DNA from: Echinarachnius parma
Taxonomy: Eukaryota; Echinodermata; Echinoidea; Clypeasteroida; Echinarachniidae
DNA length: 64,000 nt
NCBI GenBank assembly: GCA_037951105.1
Contig: JBAMJV010003765.1
Coordinates: forward strand, 99,501 to 163,500
Direction of reading: 5' to 3'
The translations under genes and the position numbers were made by a program. The notes beneath the pieces were generated by a model. That model made no database searches, was not told the origin of the DNA, and saw only the letters and a list, made by a program, of their open reading frames with translations. Each line of letters opens with the position of its first letter. Position 1 is the stretch's first letter. This document shows, piece by piece, positions 21,960 to 33,419 of the stretch.

Positions 21960-22330
21960 AAGATTTTTTTCCCTTGGAAACTAATTGTTATAGGGTGCTA
22001 CAAGTTTGCCAAGGGTTTTTCCTGTGTAGGAAAGGGATAAATTGCACCAGTGGATGGGAGGCGAAGCAAAGATTTAATGGAATCTTAAGAAATTAATTAT
22101 TTTCCTCCCTTGGAAACTGATGTTAGGGTGTAACAAGTTTGCCAACAGTTTTCCCTGAAGATGGGGAGCCAAGCAAATGAAATTGGAAAAAGAAAAAATT
22201 ATGTTTTTTGGCCGAAAACTGATTGTTAGGACTCCAAAAGTTTGGCAATGTTTCTGTCTGTGTAGAAGAGGAATTATTTAATGAAATCAAGAAGAAATGT
22301 AGATTTTTCACTGGAAATTCATTGTCAAGT
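21960..22330. repeat. Short degenerate tandem repeat
   Basis: TCCCTTGGAAACTGATGTTA and CAAGTTTGCCAAC...TTTCCTG recur three to four times at roughly 100-135-bp spacing. Confidence 0.6.
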
Positions 22331-22717
22331 ATGCTTACAGATATTGTGTTACCTCCCTCTCTCAGAGTTTGAAGAAATTACAAATTTTGTTTTTTTACTG
22401 GATACCTTTAAAAACATTTGATCATAAAAGACTGCCAAATGTTTTCTCAACTTCTGATGCCCTTCCTTTCCTTTGGATGAGGAACGAAGTGAAGGAGTGA
22501 TGCAATTATGGACAAATCAAAGAACAAATTATGGTAAAATGGAGACCCAAGGCATAGGATATGTGCTCACTCAGACTTCATTGCCAATTAATCTTGAGAA
22601 TTGTGCTGGATGGTTTGTTCCGTTCACTATTGTGAGTCGGGAGTTTCAAATAATATTCAATACTGGATACCTTTAAAAATGTTGATCATAAAAAAACTGC
22701 CAATGTTTTCTCAACTT

Positions 22718-23273
22718 TGATTGATTGATTGATCAAAATTTTGATCAACATATTATTTCCAAAACAAATCCTAAAAATACATAAAATAACATAGGTATCA
22801 TAATCGTACAATAATACAAATGAATATGTGTTTTACATTAAGTTAGTTATGAATTATATAATGAAAATACGGGAAGCCGGAAAAGCTCAAAGAGCTTGAG
22901 AAGTAGGCAACCCAAGAATTACTTGTTCGTTATTAAATTAAAATAGCTTTATCTGTAATGTGTCGAGGGTTAACAAAATATGGTTGACTAACCCTACCCC
23001 CCCCCCCTCCCGAACACGTCTACAACCGTATATCAAAATAAGTTTTACATTTAAATAATATCCTAATTCCAAGTACGTAAAATCAATATAGTTTATCAAA
23101 TTTCATCATATCACGCAATTTTCGCATTAGATTAACATTTCAATAAGATGCAATCATACTATTTTTCAAATTTGTTTTAAAAGATGACAATGAAGTACAC
23201 TTCTTTAAATCGGGTGTCAATGAATGCCATATATCGGGACCTCTGTGTCGTATAGATTTAGATACTTCTGGTG
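22718..23273 (-). mobile_element. 5'-truncated LINE (3' end of a reverse-transcriptase retrotransposon)
   Basis: Inserted in a tandem unit with ACTT on both sides (22714-22717, 23274-23277). On the minus strand it starts in coding sequence, runs through about 420 bp of 3' untranslated DNA and ends in a TCAA-type tetranucleotide run (TTGATTGATTGATTGATCAA on the plus strand). A coding start, a short tail and heavy 5' truncation are typical of CR1/L2/Rex-type LINEs. A run of C at 22997-23008 lies within it. Confidence 0.75.
23143..23273 (-). pseudogene. C-terminal remnant of LINE reverse-transcriptase ORF
   Basis: The minus-strand frame reads SIRHRGPDIWHSLTPDLKKC then TSLSSFKTNLKNSMIASY and a stop. 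The pattern R-G-P-x-I-W-x-S-L-[T/P]-x-x-[L/I]-[K/R]-x-x-x-S-L-x-x-F-K-x-x-L-K is the usual C-terminus of non-LTR retrotransposon reverse transcriptases (CR1/Jockey-like and relatives). Only the last ~43 codons remain; the polymerase domain (including the YADD box) and endonuclease are missing, so it is not functional. The upstream residues of the open frame come from the host tandem repeat. Confidence 0.75.
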
Positions 23274-24089
23274 CCCATGCCTTCCTTTGGATGAGGAATG
23301 AAGTGAAAGAGTGATGCAATTGTTGACAAATCAAAGAACAAAATGGTAGAAAGAAGTCCCAAGATGTAGGATGTGTGCTTGCTCAGACTTCATTGCCAAT
23401 TTATCTTGAGAACTGTGGTAGATTTTTCTGGTATTTTTCTCTATTGTGACTTCAGAGTCACAAATAATAGTCATTACTGGATAACTTTAACAATTTTTAT
23501 CGTAAAAAGCTGCCAAAATGTGTTCTCAACCTCTGATGCCCTTGTCTTCCTTTGCAAGAGGAACAAACCGAAGTAGTGATGCATTTGGGGGAACAAATCA
23601 AAGAACAAATGATAGAAAGACGTCCCAAGATGTTGCAAATAATAGTCATTACCGGAAAACTTTCAAAATGTTGATTGTAAAAGGCTGCCAAAATGTTTTC
23701 TCAACTTCTGGTGCCATTCTCTTCCTTTGGAAGAGTAACAAAGCGAAGGAGTGATGCATTTGTGGAGCAAATCAAAGAACAAATGATAGAAAGAAGTCCC
23801 ATGATGTAGGATGTGTGCTTGCTCAGACTTCATTGCCAATTAATGTTGAACACTGTGCTGGATTGTTTGTTTTGTTCACTATTGTGTGTCAGGAGTTGCA
23901 AATAATAGTAATGATGGTAGTTTAATTCTTATTACAAATTTTGAATCATATTTTTGTTTCAAAAGTGATGTGTATGTGACTTTTAGAGCCTGGGTAACAT
24001 GTTGAATATGGTTTTGATTTTGTAGAACATGCATAACATTATCCTACTTCATCGGTCACGACCCAAGATATCACGTGCACTGTTCACGG

Positions 24090-25260
24090 CCAGCTATTTT
24101 AAAGGAACCACCCAAAATGTGATTACTCATGCCGCTTTGTTTTAAGAACTTACCTGGATCAATCTATTTGTAGCTGTGCATTATTTATGCCGCCTTTTGA
24201 TAAATTTCCTCACATTTCTAGCTGTTACTTGTGTGATTTTGAACCCTCACCTCATGATCTTCCGTCAAATAACAAATGGGATTACAAAAGCTCCCAAGTT
24301 GAAGCTTACTCATACCGCTTTGTTACAAGACCACCTCTGGTCCCTGGATCAATATCAATATAATATGTGTAGATGTGCTTCATTTGTGTAACCCTTTGAA
24401 GTATTTCTTATCATTTCTAGCTGTTACTCGTAATTTCTATCCTCAACACCCATGATCTACCGACAAATAACAATGGAATGATATAAACGGCTCCCAAGTT
24501 GATCTTACTCATACTGCTTTGTTTTAAGACCACCCCTTGATCAATCTATTTTCAACTGTTCTTCATTTTTGGTAGCATTTTGAAGCATTTCTAACTTATA
24601 CTCACTCATAAGATTTATAACCCCCACCCACATGATCTACCATCAAAATAACAATGGGATTATATGAACAGCTCCAAAATTAAATCTTACTCATACTGCT
24701 TTGTTTTAAGACCACCCCTTGATCAATCTATTTTCAACGGTTCTTCATTTTTTGTAGCATTTTGAAGCATTTCTAACTTATACTCACTCATAAGATTTAT
24801 AACCCCCACCCACATGATCTACAGTCAAAATAAAAATGGAATTATATAAACAGCTCCAAAATTAAATCTTACTCATACTGCTTTGTTTTAAGACCACCCT
24901 TTGATCAATCTATTGTACATAGTTGTGCTTCATTTATGCAAGCCTCCACACTAACTCTTTTCTGTTCTGGCCCGTTCGGGCAAGTCAAATCATAAATGTT
25001 GAAATTTGACTTGCCCTTGTATAAAACTTACTTGCCCTCTTACTTCTAGGTGAGATTAACACATACATATGAAATTACACTGTTTTCTTGTAGTTGAACT
25101 GTTATTTAGTTGCCCGATCGGGCAAGCAAACTAGACAATTTCTGACATATTACTTACCCCAAACGTATTTTTACTTGCCCTGGGCAAGCAGGCAAGTGCT
25201 AGTGTTCGAGCCCTGATTTATGTTCCTAGCTGTTACTTTTATGATTTGAATGAATAGAGT
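24090..25260. repeat. 182-bp tandem array, interrupted
   Basis: GTTTTAAGACCACCCCTTGA recurs at 24521, 24703 and 24885, exactly 182 bp apart, with more diverged units near 24140 and 24312. Shared blocks are TTACTCATACTGCTTTG, AGCATTTCTAACTTATACTC and CCCACATGATCTAC. The final unit is cut by the transposon at 24939-25215 and resumes at TGTTCCTAGCTGTTACTTTT. Confidence 0.9.
24939..25215. mobile_element. CAGGG-end element with 7-bp TSD, copy C (277 bp)
   Basis: CAAGCCTCCACACTAACTCT to GTGTTCGAGCCCTG, flanked by ATTTATG (24932-24938, 25216-25222). Same orientation as copies B and D. It contains CTTGCCCTCTTACTTCTAG directly before GTGAGA, a splice-junction-like word not intact in its sister copies. 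Confidence 0.88.
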
Positions 25261-26290
25261 CTTGTCAAATTTAGGAATCGGTTTAAATGCAAAAATCAAA
25301 AATGAAAAGAAAAGAAGGGACATATATATGCCCTTTTCCCCAATTTCGTTTAAGTTGGAGATGCAAATTAAGATGAATTGGTACATAAGTTAGCGAAGGG
25401 CATTATTTTAAACATTTAAGTGCGACATCAATTTGGAATCTTACACGGGAAAATCACTCTGTTCACTAAAAATACAAACTTTTTCTAATGAGAGTGTCTA
25501 TGGGAAATTAAATTATTGCCAATGAAGAAGCACCATTAAGAGTAGACAAATTTATCCCAGGCCATTAAAATAATTTTAGCATCCATTTTTAACCCATTGA
25601 AAGATGGACTAGATATATTGTAGTTAACTCGCATAGGAGTCTATGGGAAATGCTTATTATTTAGAAAATAGGTAATGTTCAACAGATTAAATTGTTTACA
25701 TGTTTTTATCTATCAATCAACTTTTTCTTTGATATATACTATTATGTTACTTATTGTCTCTGTCTCTGTCTTTGTATGTGTATATGCTATTGTTTTTTTT
25801 ATAGGAAATACAATAAAATGGAATAAAACATTAATGCTTTTAGATGTATGTTACATAATTATGTAGCAAATGATATCGCAGCCAACAGGTTAAACATTTG
25901 TTTTTACTATGACACAAATTATATTTCCGCTATGAAATGAAATTGCAGTCATGCAGGTTAAATATGTGCTTTTATTATGACAACAAATCAGCTCTTCCTC
26001 TAAAAAAAAAATAGGTGAGATTATAAGTAAATCATGTTTAATTGGTGTCATCATTTGAGTGAGTCATTTAAGGTCAGTCAAGGAGAGTTTGTAAAAGGGG
26101 AAGGTCTGATGAAGGAAAATAAGATTATGGTCCATAAATAAACATTTTATGAAGGTCTGCGATTTATTCTGATTTTGCTTCATTAACAGACTGGGATAGA
26201 GATTAGAGAGGTAATGAATGAGATAGAGAGAGAAAGGGGGAGAGGAAGACTTGAGTACATTTCTAGGGTGGCTGTTTTCTTATATCAAAA
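25261..26290. other. No recognised feature
   Basis: AT-rich unique-looking DNA. GAGTCTATGGGAAAT occurs twice (25497 and 25629), a weak local repeat. No plausible exon. Confidence 0.4.
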
Positions 26291-26305
26291 TGTGTTTTGT
26301 CTTTT

Positions 26306-26480
26306 GTATGTGTGTGTGTGTGTGTGCGTATGTTTGTGTGTGTGTGTGTTTGTGTGTGTTTGTGTTGTGTGTGTGTGTGTGTGATTGTTTTTTTTATTAT
26401 GTTTGAGCGTGTGTGTGTGATTGTTTTTATTATGTTTGAGCGTGTGTGTATGTGATTGTTTTTATTATGTTTGAGCATAT
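26306..26480. repeat. (GT)n and GTGATTGTTTTTATTATG mini-repeats
   Basis: An imperfect GT run at 26306-26382 is followed by three steps of GATTGTTTTTATTATGTTTG (26383, 26420, 26455). Frames across it on both strands are low complexity. Confidence 0.85.
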
Positions 26481-26739
26481 CTGTGTTCTTGATTGTTTTT
26501 ATTGTTTGTGTATGTGTTTATTTCATGGGTTTGTTCTGTATTTTGGTTGTGGATTGTTTCATGTGCGTGTTCTTGTTTGTGGATTTGGTTTGTGTCTGCT
26601 CACTTGTTTTGTGTGCCAATTCCTCTTTGATGTTTGCGAATATGTGAGTACATTTATCCTTTTGTGTGTCTGTATATCGTTGTATTTTTTCATAAAGGAA
26701 AGAGTGTTTTTTGATTTTGGATACCAGTATAGATAATTG

Positions 26740-27350
26740 GGTTGCACTTTAGTCGAGTTATGAGTGAGTGTTTAAGAGCCCCCCCCCCCCTAACTTATTT
26801 TTCCCCATAAATTTTACTCTGAACAATTATATTGAGCCATATCTGTCATATTCTGTGAATCATCATCATTTTAAAGCCAAGAGATATGCAGCCTATATAT
26901 GAGTAATGTGTTTATGATAACCTAATTTTGCCATAATAGGCATTTTCCATATATACCATAGTTTGATATTTGTTGGGCTTGGTCATCGTCAGGTTAACCC
27001 TTTAGGACCATATGATTTATGTGTTAATAATGGTTTGGAGATGTTTATTACAGAGTATTTCCAAGTAAATCAAAAACTCTTCCTGCATTGGGATTAAAAA
27101 GTTGTGGGGTTTATGATTGATTGATTGTGACATATAAATGTAGGAAGCATTTATCGATATGATTCATAGATGAGAATCACAATAATAACATGGTTTTGGT
27201 GAAAGGGGGTCAACTTATGAATAATCTACCATTAAAAGTGTATAAACCCCTTCTAACATAAACACAAATTCAATTAAAACTTTGTTATGGTGAATTTGAT
27301 CTCAAATCTGTAGTTGTGGTATTGAGTCAGACTTTCATCCCCCTTCTTCA
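26740..27350. other. No recognised feature
   Basis: Unique-looking DNA with a poly-C run at 26780-26790. Confidence 0.4.
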
Positions 27351-27351
27351 A

Positions 27352-27432
27352 TTACCCCCATGCCTACAGGAACCTGGTGAGCCCTGTATTAACTCTATGG
27401 GGATTGGAATATCAAGTGGGCAGCAGGTTAAG
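27352..27432. repeat. CATTGCCT...GAACCTGGTG repeat, copy 2
   Basis: CCCCCATGCCTACAGGAACC then GTATTAACTCTATGGGGATT, same family as 14141-14216. Confidence 0.6.
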
Positions 27433-27624
27433 CTTATGTATTAAATCCCCATAGGATTTATACATCCCTTTTGGACTTCTGACCTTGGCCTATCTTCGAA
27501 TCCCATTTTCTATTAATTTTCTGACATAAAACCATTTCCCCTGCATTTCAGCTGATTTCTTAAATCTTCATTTGATTCTGGTGCTCGCTCTTTCTCTTTT
27601 CAGCTCTTTTTTTTAGCAGGGCTT

Positions 27625-27679
27625 AACCCATTGCCTACATGAACATGGTAGGCCCTGTATTTAATAACTCTATGGGGAT
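27625..27679. repeat. CATTGCCT...GAACCTGGTG repeat, copy 3
   Basis: CCCATTGCCTACATGAACAT then AACTCTATGGGGATG; the right part is cut by the MITE that follows. Confidence 0.6.
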
Positions 27680-27832
27680 GGGGTCCATCTACAAAGTATT
27701 ACGCACCGCACGAGAGAGGGGGAGGGGGGGGTTCACGCTAATGCGTACTTGCATAGAAAGTGCGTACAGGGGGGAGGGGGGGGGGGCGTCAATTTTTTAC
27801 ATTAACTGCATACATACTTTGTAGATGGCCCC
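27680..27832. mobile_element. Small MITE with CCATCTACAAAGTAT ends
   Basis: GGGTCCATCTACAAAGTATT is mirrored by ATACTTTGTAGATGGCCCCC. It contains two GCGTAC words and G-rich runs in the centre. About 153 bp. ATGG/ATGG flanks hint at a short duplication. Confidence 0.7.
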
Positions 27833-27869
27833 CATGGCAATATTTTTAGTAAGGAACAGATTAAGGAGC

Positions 27870-28530
27870 CACTCGTTTAATTTTCTCTTTCCTTTCTCTT
27901 TCTGTCATTCTCTTTTGTTATATATTCATCTATCATTTATCCTTCACTCTCAAATTTCCTCCTCTCTCTCAACATCTTTTCTGTCTGCCGCTCTTTCTCC
28001 TTCCCTTCGCCGCTCACAGGAAGCGGACTGTAATACAGAGCCGAAAGTTTGGCAACAATCTGTACTTGTCCGGGATTGGTCTTATTTGTGTTTCTTCCAG
28101 CTCTGTCTCTTCTCTCTTACTCTACCTCTTTCCCTTTTACTCTGTCCTCTCTCTTATTTTCGTGCTCTCTATCTTTTGCTTCTTCTTTCTTTCTTTATCT
28201 TTCTTTCTTTTACTCGATCTACATTACATTGACAGGACAGAGTCAGAGAGAAGAAAGTTTGGAAACAATCTTTTCTTGTCCCTGATAAGTCTAATTTTGT
28301 GTTTTGTCTTCATCTCTCTCTACTCTTCCCCTCTCTCTCTCCTTTTTTCTTCTTTGTATATCCTCTTTCTATCCATCATTTGCTTCTTCTTTTTCCTATA
28401 TCTTTCTTTTTCTCGCTCTGCATTTCATCAGCAGGAAATGAACTCAGAGAGCCGAAAAAAGTTTGGCAACGATCGGTTTCGTGTCCCTGAACGGTCATTG
28501 TTCATGATTCATCTGACCACAGTATACTGA
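27870..28530. repeat. CT-rich tandem array, about 200-bp unit
   Basis: GAAAGTTTGGCAACAATC followed by TTGTCCCTGA and a long CT-rich tract occurs at 28045, 28253 and 28457. The 135-aa and 154-aa frames here are leucine/serine runs from the CT tract, not genes. Confidence 0.8.
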
Positions 28531-28689
28531 CTGGACTGGACTGGCTGGCTGGCTGGCCGGCCTACATTGCAAGGGTTGCCCCATCACATTTAAAGGGATC
28601 TGGTGGTCAGATCTAGGGGGGCGCTATTCAAAGTTCTCACAAGGAGGTGCCATTTTGATGTGCAAGTCTGGCGCCTTGTAGCTTACATA

Positions 28690-29075
28690 CACTTTAGAGT
28701 TACGTCAATTTCCGGAGGTCTCGGGTTCGATTCCCGGCGAAGCCTATTTTTCTTTGCTTGTTTTTAATCATTTAAAATATTTATATTTTCTAGTCAGTTT
28801 CCTCTTTGTTTGAATTTAATTGATAAAAAGCTGCATCTCTTTGTGTAAATCCCCCGCACTTTCTCTAGAAAAGTTGATTTAAATTATCCTTGGGTTAGTG
28901 CCCGGTTTATATAGCTTCTGACTAATCGAGCAATGAAAAGGGTTTCATGGGAACACCTCCCATTCAAGGGTCTTTGTGGCTCAATGTGTTGAGCACCGGT
29001 CTAGCAATCCGGAGGTCTCTGGTTTGATTCCCGGTGAAGCCTATTTTTCTTTGCTCATTTTTAATCATTTTCCTT
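28690..29075 (+). repeat. tRNA-like SINE copies in tandem
   Basis: The second copy (about 28971-29041) shows a D-arm hairpin GCTCAATGTGTTGAGC, an anticodon arm CCGGTCTAGCAATCCGG whose loop holds AGC, and a B-box-like GGTTTGATTCCC. The acceptor stem pairs poorly. The first copy keeps only the 3' half, with GGGTTCGATTCCCGGCGAAG at 28722. Both continue as CCTATTTTTCTTTGCT and TTTTTAATCATTT, so this is a tRNA-derived repeat, not a working tRNA-Ala. Confidence 0.6.
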
Positions 29076-29849
29076 CTCATAAACTTACTCACATCTCATA
29101 TCTTGAGTTTGTATCATGATTAATATAATAAAAAGAAAAATCTTTTGTGTTATACTTAAAAGGAAGCTAGCATGAACAGTTTATCATGAGCTTGAATTAT
29201 TGATATTATTTCTTCAGAACTTCGGAAAAAAGTAAATCACTCACTTTTTTTTTGAAATTTCATACGTACATCCTGTTAGCTACAGGTGTTTTGTTTGATA
29301 TTGTTTACAGAGTTCCCTTTCCATTTGTAACTTAATTTTTTTGGTAAGGTTTCCTTCCCCACTCGTTATGAAACAAAACCTAGGCATACGAGCAGGGTTT
29401 CCCCCTGTTTTATAGATCAACGTGCAAGGGAGTGTACATATACAATGTAGTATACCACAGTTTGCCATTTTGAACTAGGCTATATAGTTTACACACACTG
29501 CTTTAACACTGAGCCAGTGAATATTTCACAATGTGCACAAGGAATTTGCAAGATGGCACCGAGCATCTGATTTTCAAATGATTTTTTTAAATTCCAGAAA
29601 TATTTGTTGAAAAGTCACATTTTTTGGTTTTTAGGAAATTTCATTTTTAAAATGAAAAACATTTGCCCATAAAAAGGAATTATATTTTGTTTCATTTAGG
29701 ATGGAAGTAATAAAGCAAAGATTTGTGTTGCATTTTAAGAAGCTGGGGAACATTTAAGATATTTTCAGTTGAGGAAAAGAAGGGCACTAATGCACTTTTA
29801 GTAAGTCTTCAGAGATATCACGTTTATAATTTCAGGAGCACTATATATA
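29076..29849. other. No recognised feature
   Basis: AT-rich DNA. A weak similarity between 29477-29560 and 34700-34770 (TTAACACTGAGCCAGTGA..., ATTTTACACCTTGTGCAAG...) suggests an old shared repeat. No exon seen. Confidence 0.4.
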
Positions 29850-30085
29850 CAGTTGCCAGCAAAATTATTCAACCCCCTCCCATTTTGGACATTCTGGCAA
29901 AATGAGTGACATTACAACCTCAGACTATATTACTAAATCATTCAAGTGGTGAACAGATGGTTTATTACAATTGAATATCAGACACCACTTGAATGATTTA
30001 GTAATATTAGTCTGCAGTTGTAATGTCACTCATTTTGCCAGAATGTCCAAAATGGGAGGGGGTTGAATAATTTTGCTGGCAACTG
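29850..30085. mobile_element. Tc1/mariner-type MITE (236 bp) with TA duplication
   Basis: Ends CAGTTGCCAGCAAAATTATT and its exact complement, flanked by TA (29848-29849, 30086-30087). The inverted arms are about 100 bp each and almost perfect, leaving a loop of roughly 35 bp. TA target and CAGTTGCCAGCAAAATTATTC-type ends fit Tc1/mariner MITEs. High arm identity suggests a young copy. Confidence 0.9.
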
Positions 30086-30087
30086 TA

Positions 30088-31035
30088 CATAGAAACCAAA
30101 TTAAGCTCTCTTTCGCTTTTTATCAGTATATCACAAGTTAGAAATAATCACAATAAAACCAAAATTACAGCAAATATAGGAAGTTCCAACATACAAGATG
30201 GATGTATTTAACTCAATTTAGCCCAAAACTGACTTAATGCCCTTATCACTCTCAGCCCCCAAATATCTTTGAGTTATTGTTATTCTTTTGTTCAGGACTT
30301 AGGAATAAAGTGAATCCTTCCTGATTCAGTTGTACATCCCATAAGTTACAGATGTTTGATGCTCCATATTGTTTGTATCCAAAGCCTTCTCTGCATTAAG
30401 ATTAAATACCTCCTTCCCTTATTCTAATAAAAGCTTTCAAGATCTAGATGCATATAAGCAGGGATTTTCCCATTTTCATAGTGAAGCTTGGGTTTGTTTA
30501 TAATATTATTATTTGGTTTCATTTTGTGGTACAGTTTTGACATTTTGAAAAGGGATTGTTTAGATTATGAAGGTCATTTATGTTTATTCTCAGCCTGTAC
30601 ATGGATGGCGTTTAAGTCATAAAGATACAATGTACATGTATTGTATATGTGTCAATCATTAGTTTGGGTGATTATTAATTTGGGCATTTATTCATATGTT
30701 TATTTAGTTCTATTTTATTTATTTACAGTTATTTTATTTTATTTTGTTGTGTTTATTAATTTGTGTATTTATTTATTTGTCTGTTTAGTTCTATTGTATT
30801 TATTTACAGTTGATCAATGTTGAACAATGTGATCAATCATATGAAGCAAGTATAAATGTTTTCTTGTGATGATGATACGACAATGTGTAATAATGATGGT
30901 GATATTATAATTATCATCATTATGAGAAATATCATTATTCTTGGGCATGGGGGAGGGGGGGGAGAAGACTTGATTTCTCATCCAAATAGGAATGTTAATG
31001 CCATTTATAATTTTCTTTGTGGTCATTTATGATGT
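30088..31035. other. No recognised feature
   Basis: AT-rich DNA with a TTTATTTA-rich stretch at 30680-30805 and a G-run near 30948. No exon recognised. Confidence 0.4.
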
Positions 31036-31278
31036 TGTCACTTATCACCGACTGATAGAAAATTTTAAAAATCAAATTATCCTGGATGGTGGTGAAAGTC
31101 GCCTCCATAGCTTCATGCACAAATAATTCAGTTGGCTAGAACAACGTACATCGCCGGACAAGGAAGGCATTCGCCGAACAAGAAACGGACAAGAAATGCC
31201 TACAAATGGATTGATAATTTGACTCTCTGTCGGGCGTCCGTTAAGGCTATCCGGTAATATGTGACACTTGGGCTTTAG
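31036..31278. mobile_element. GGCCCGGTCA MITE, copy 2 (diverged)
   Basis: Shares GTGAAAGTCGCCTCCATAGC, AGAACAACGTACATCGCCGG and GACAAGAAATGCC with 15865-16108 in the same order. Terminal repeats are mutated (TTGTCACTTATCACCGA...TATGTGACACTTGGGC). An extra GGCATTCGCCGAACAAGAA block looks like a local duplication. Confidence 0.7.
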
Positions 31279-31619
31279 TTAGATATTATGATGTCATGTT
31301 TGTTTAGTGGTTTCGTTTAATAGTATAAGGCTTTTGATCCTCAACAGCTGAATTGTTTGATTAAAGTGCGTCTCATATCCGGCTTTAGAACAAATAAAAA
31401 CTATTTTAATTGTGCAATACAAGGATAAATATGAGTCATTTATAATTTTTGGTCTGACTTCAAATGCTTCCATCATAAACGCAGAACTCTTGGAAGGATT
31501 TTCATTATATTTCTCAATATCTATTTTAACATGCCTTAACTATCTGGAGAGTGGAGACATTTGGTATGCACAAAATTAATTTCTAAATTATTAATATTCT
31601 ATTTAATTTAAAGAGGCAA

Positions 31620-31745
31620 TAGGGGGTCTGAACATGTGATCCGAGCAGAAATTTGGTCAGAGGCCCTGTGTCTGCATAATTTTAGCATAATTCAAACCTG
31701 TATGTTTATCATGTGCACCATCCCAACTCACCAGGGAGCATACTA
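31620..31745 (-). repeat. Fragment shared with 51690-51780
   Basis: GCACCATCCCAACTCACCAG and GGAGCATACTAGCCTC are the reverse complement of the segment near 51725-51770. Confidence 0.5.
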
Positions 31746-32279
31746 GCCTCAAATAACAGTTTAAAAGTTTCATACTAATTTTAACCAGGTACCAATTTAG
31801 ATTTGTTTTTAGTAAGTAACTTTATATGTTTGTCTGATACTTCCAGTTATATGAAAAGTTTAAACACTTATTTTGTTCACATTGCTGCTATATTTCATTA
31901 GTTTCAAAACTGACGAGTAAATATTTTAAGAAGTGGCTATCCTGATTTGATATTTTGATTATTTTGTCATGTCAGAATGACGGGCATTTTTTCTTCTTCT
32001 CATGATAATGATCTTAATTTCCGTTCCATCCCATCCCCCCAACAACATGCTATCAATTATGAATTTGAAAACATGCGCTTTTTGCCAAAGTTAAGAATTG
32101 AAGATGATGGGTTGTGATTTAAAATTATGCATCATTGTACCGAAAGTGATAGTCATTGTAATTGGTTTCTTATGCAGCCTAATTCACAGAATTCATAAGG
32201 ACTTAAGAAAAAGCTTTGCTTTAGCAAGATTTGTACTTACAGTATGTGGGTAAAAAAAAACACTAGAAAACTAATTTAT
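31746..32279. other. No recognised feature
   Basis: AT-rich spacer; nothing recognised. Confidence 0.4.
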
Positions 32280-33176
32280 ACCTCTTTTTAATTGGAGAAC
32301 GTATTTTCTAGCTCGCTATTACCCGAGTAAGATTTCCATAAAAACAGTAGGAGGTCGGGTCGTAAAAGACGCAGCGAGAGGTTGTGCAGCGTTTTAATCA
32401 AAAGTGTTTCTCCGGGTAGGTTACTATAGCAACCGCACCTCTCTCATCATGCGACCAGCTGGCGTGACATGTGCTAATCGGCGCGCGCTGGTATACGTTA
32501 GCGCGGGAAATTTTGACGGTCAATTCATATTGGGTAAACATACAACAGGCAATCGGGAGCGCAATTGTCAGTCTACTATAGTCACGCTAGACGGTAGATT
32601 AGAATTCAGGAACAAATAATTCTAGTTAAATTTCGCTGATACAGGTGTTTGGATATTGCATGAGCTGAAGATCAGCGATGAATAATGCGCACACGTAGAT
32701 GTACCCTGGAGTGAGCTGTTGTACTTATCAAATTTTAGATTTGTTAAACTTCCAATTTTTATATTCATAGTATATAACTTGTATTATTTGGGCAAATTTA
32801 AGTCTAAAATTAGGAGTATGTGGAATAGTGTTTGTGTGTGAACTTACAGCAGTTTAAATTGGCAACCTTGTTTACAAGAGTACCACAATTGTTCCCGATC
32901 CAAAACGCGATCGCTGCAATGTTTACATTTTTTACGGCCATGACGTCATCTACCCGGGTAACGTTCTGCGCGCTTTTTAATACAATGTTTATCAGCGTAA
33001 CATCCTGACAATGTCCTGACGTTACCTCGCTATTACCCTAGCCCGACTAGGTTGAATCCTACCGCGCTGTTGTCAGGAGGTTACCCCGATTGGACCTTTT
33101 TAATACAAACGCGGTAGAATGTCTTCCTGACAACGTCCGGACGTTACCGCGACTATTTTCCTCAATTAAAAAGGGG
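32280..33176. mobile_element. Candidate TIR element, CpG-rich (about 0.9 kb)
   Basis: CCTCTTTTTAATTGGAGAAC at the left is mirrored by CCTCAATTAAAAAGGGG at the right, and CGCTATTACCCG / CGGACGTTACCGCGAC extend the similarity. Inside are several TCCTGAC...GTTACC repeats in both directions and TTTTTAATACAA twice. The 71-aa frame at 32404 has no known domain. Target duplication not found. Confidence 0.5.
32941..32948. promoter_or_regulatory. CRE palindrome TGACGTCA
   Basis: Perfect site within the CpG-rich element, next to CTACCCGGGTAA. Confidence 0.3.
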
Positions 33177-33419
33177 TTTTAGAGAACTAGAAACCCCTTT
33201 CAACTCGGGCAACTTTCAATATTATGTGGGGAGAGGAGTTCAGATCTGAGAAGGGCATTGGGTGCTAGTATGAGTCAGGTTATTAATTACTGCGATGCCT
33301 AACAGAGTGGGACATCAAGAGTGTGAACAACCTTCAAGTATTGCTGATCCTCCAATCACTGATATGACAGCTCATGGATAAGGGTAAGGCTACTACACCT
33401 ACGTGCTGTCTGCTTCTTA

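Larger units (their letters stand above)
22390..23930. repeat. Tandem array with TGCCAAATGTTTTCTCAACT units
   Basis: Units carry GCCAAATGTTTTCTCAACTT, CCTTTGGATGAGGAACGAAG, GTGATGCAATTATGGACAAA, GCTCAGACTTCATTGCCAAT and ATACCTTTAAAAATGTTGAT. Copies start near 22436, 22699, 23510 and 23690. The second unit is split by the LINE remnant at 22718-23273. Unit size about 180-260 bp due to internal deletions. Confidence 0.8.

Noticed and set aside
21756..22040. Possible exon after TTATTGTGCAG with a 94-codon frame
   Set aside because: The frame runs into a short tandem repeat whose other units are broken, no donor is convincing, and the peptide has no known motif.
24137..24160. Minus-strand zero-length splice junction (complement of ACTTACCTGG)
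   Set aside because: The word AG|GTAAGT is present on the minus strand but there is no pyrimidine tract upstream and it lies in a tandem unit.
27825..28530. Frames of 135 and 154 codons
   Set aside because: Leucine/serine runs from a CT-rich tandem array, with repeated GAAAGTTTGGCAAC headers.
28971..29041. Functional tRNA-Ala (AGC)
   Set aside because: The acceptor stem does not pair and a truncated sister copy shares the same downstream sequence, so a SINE is more likely.
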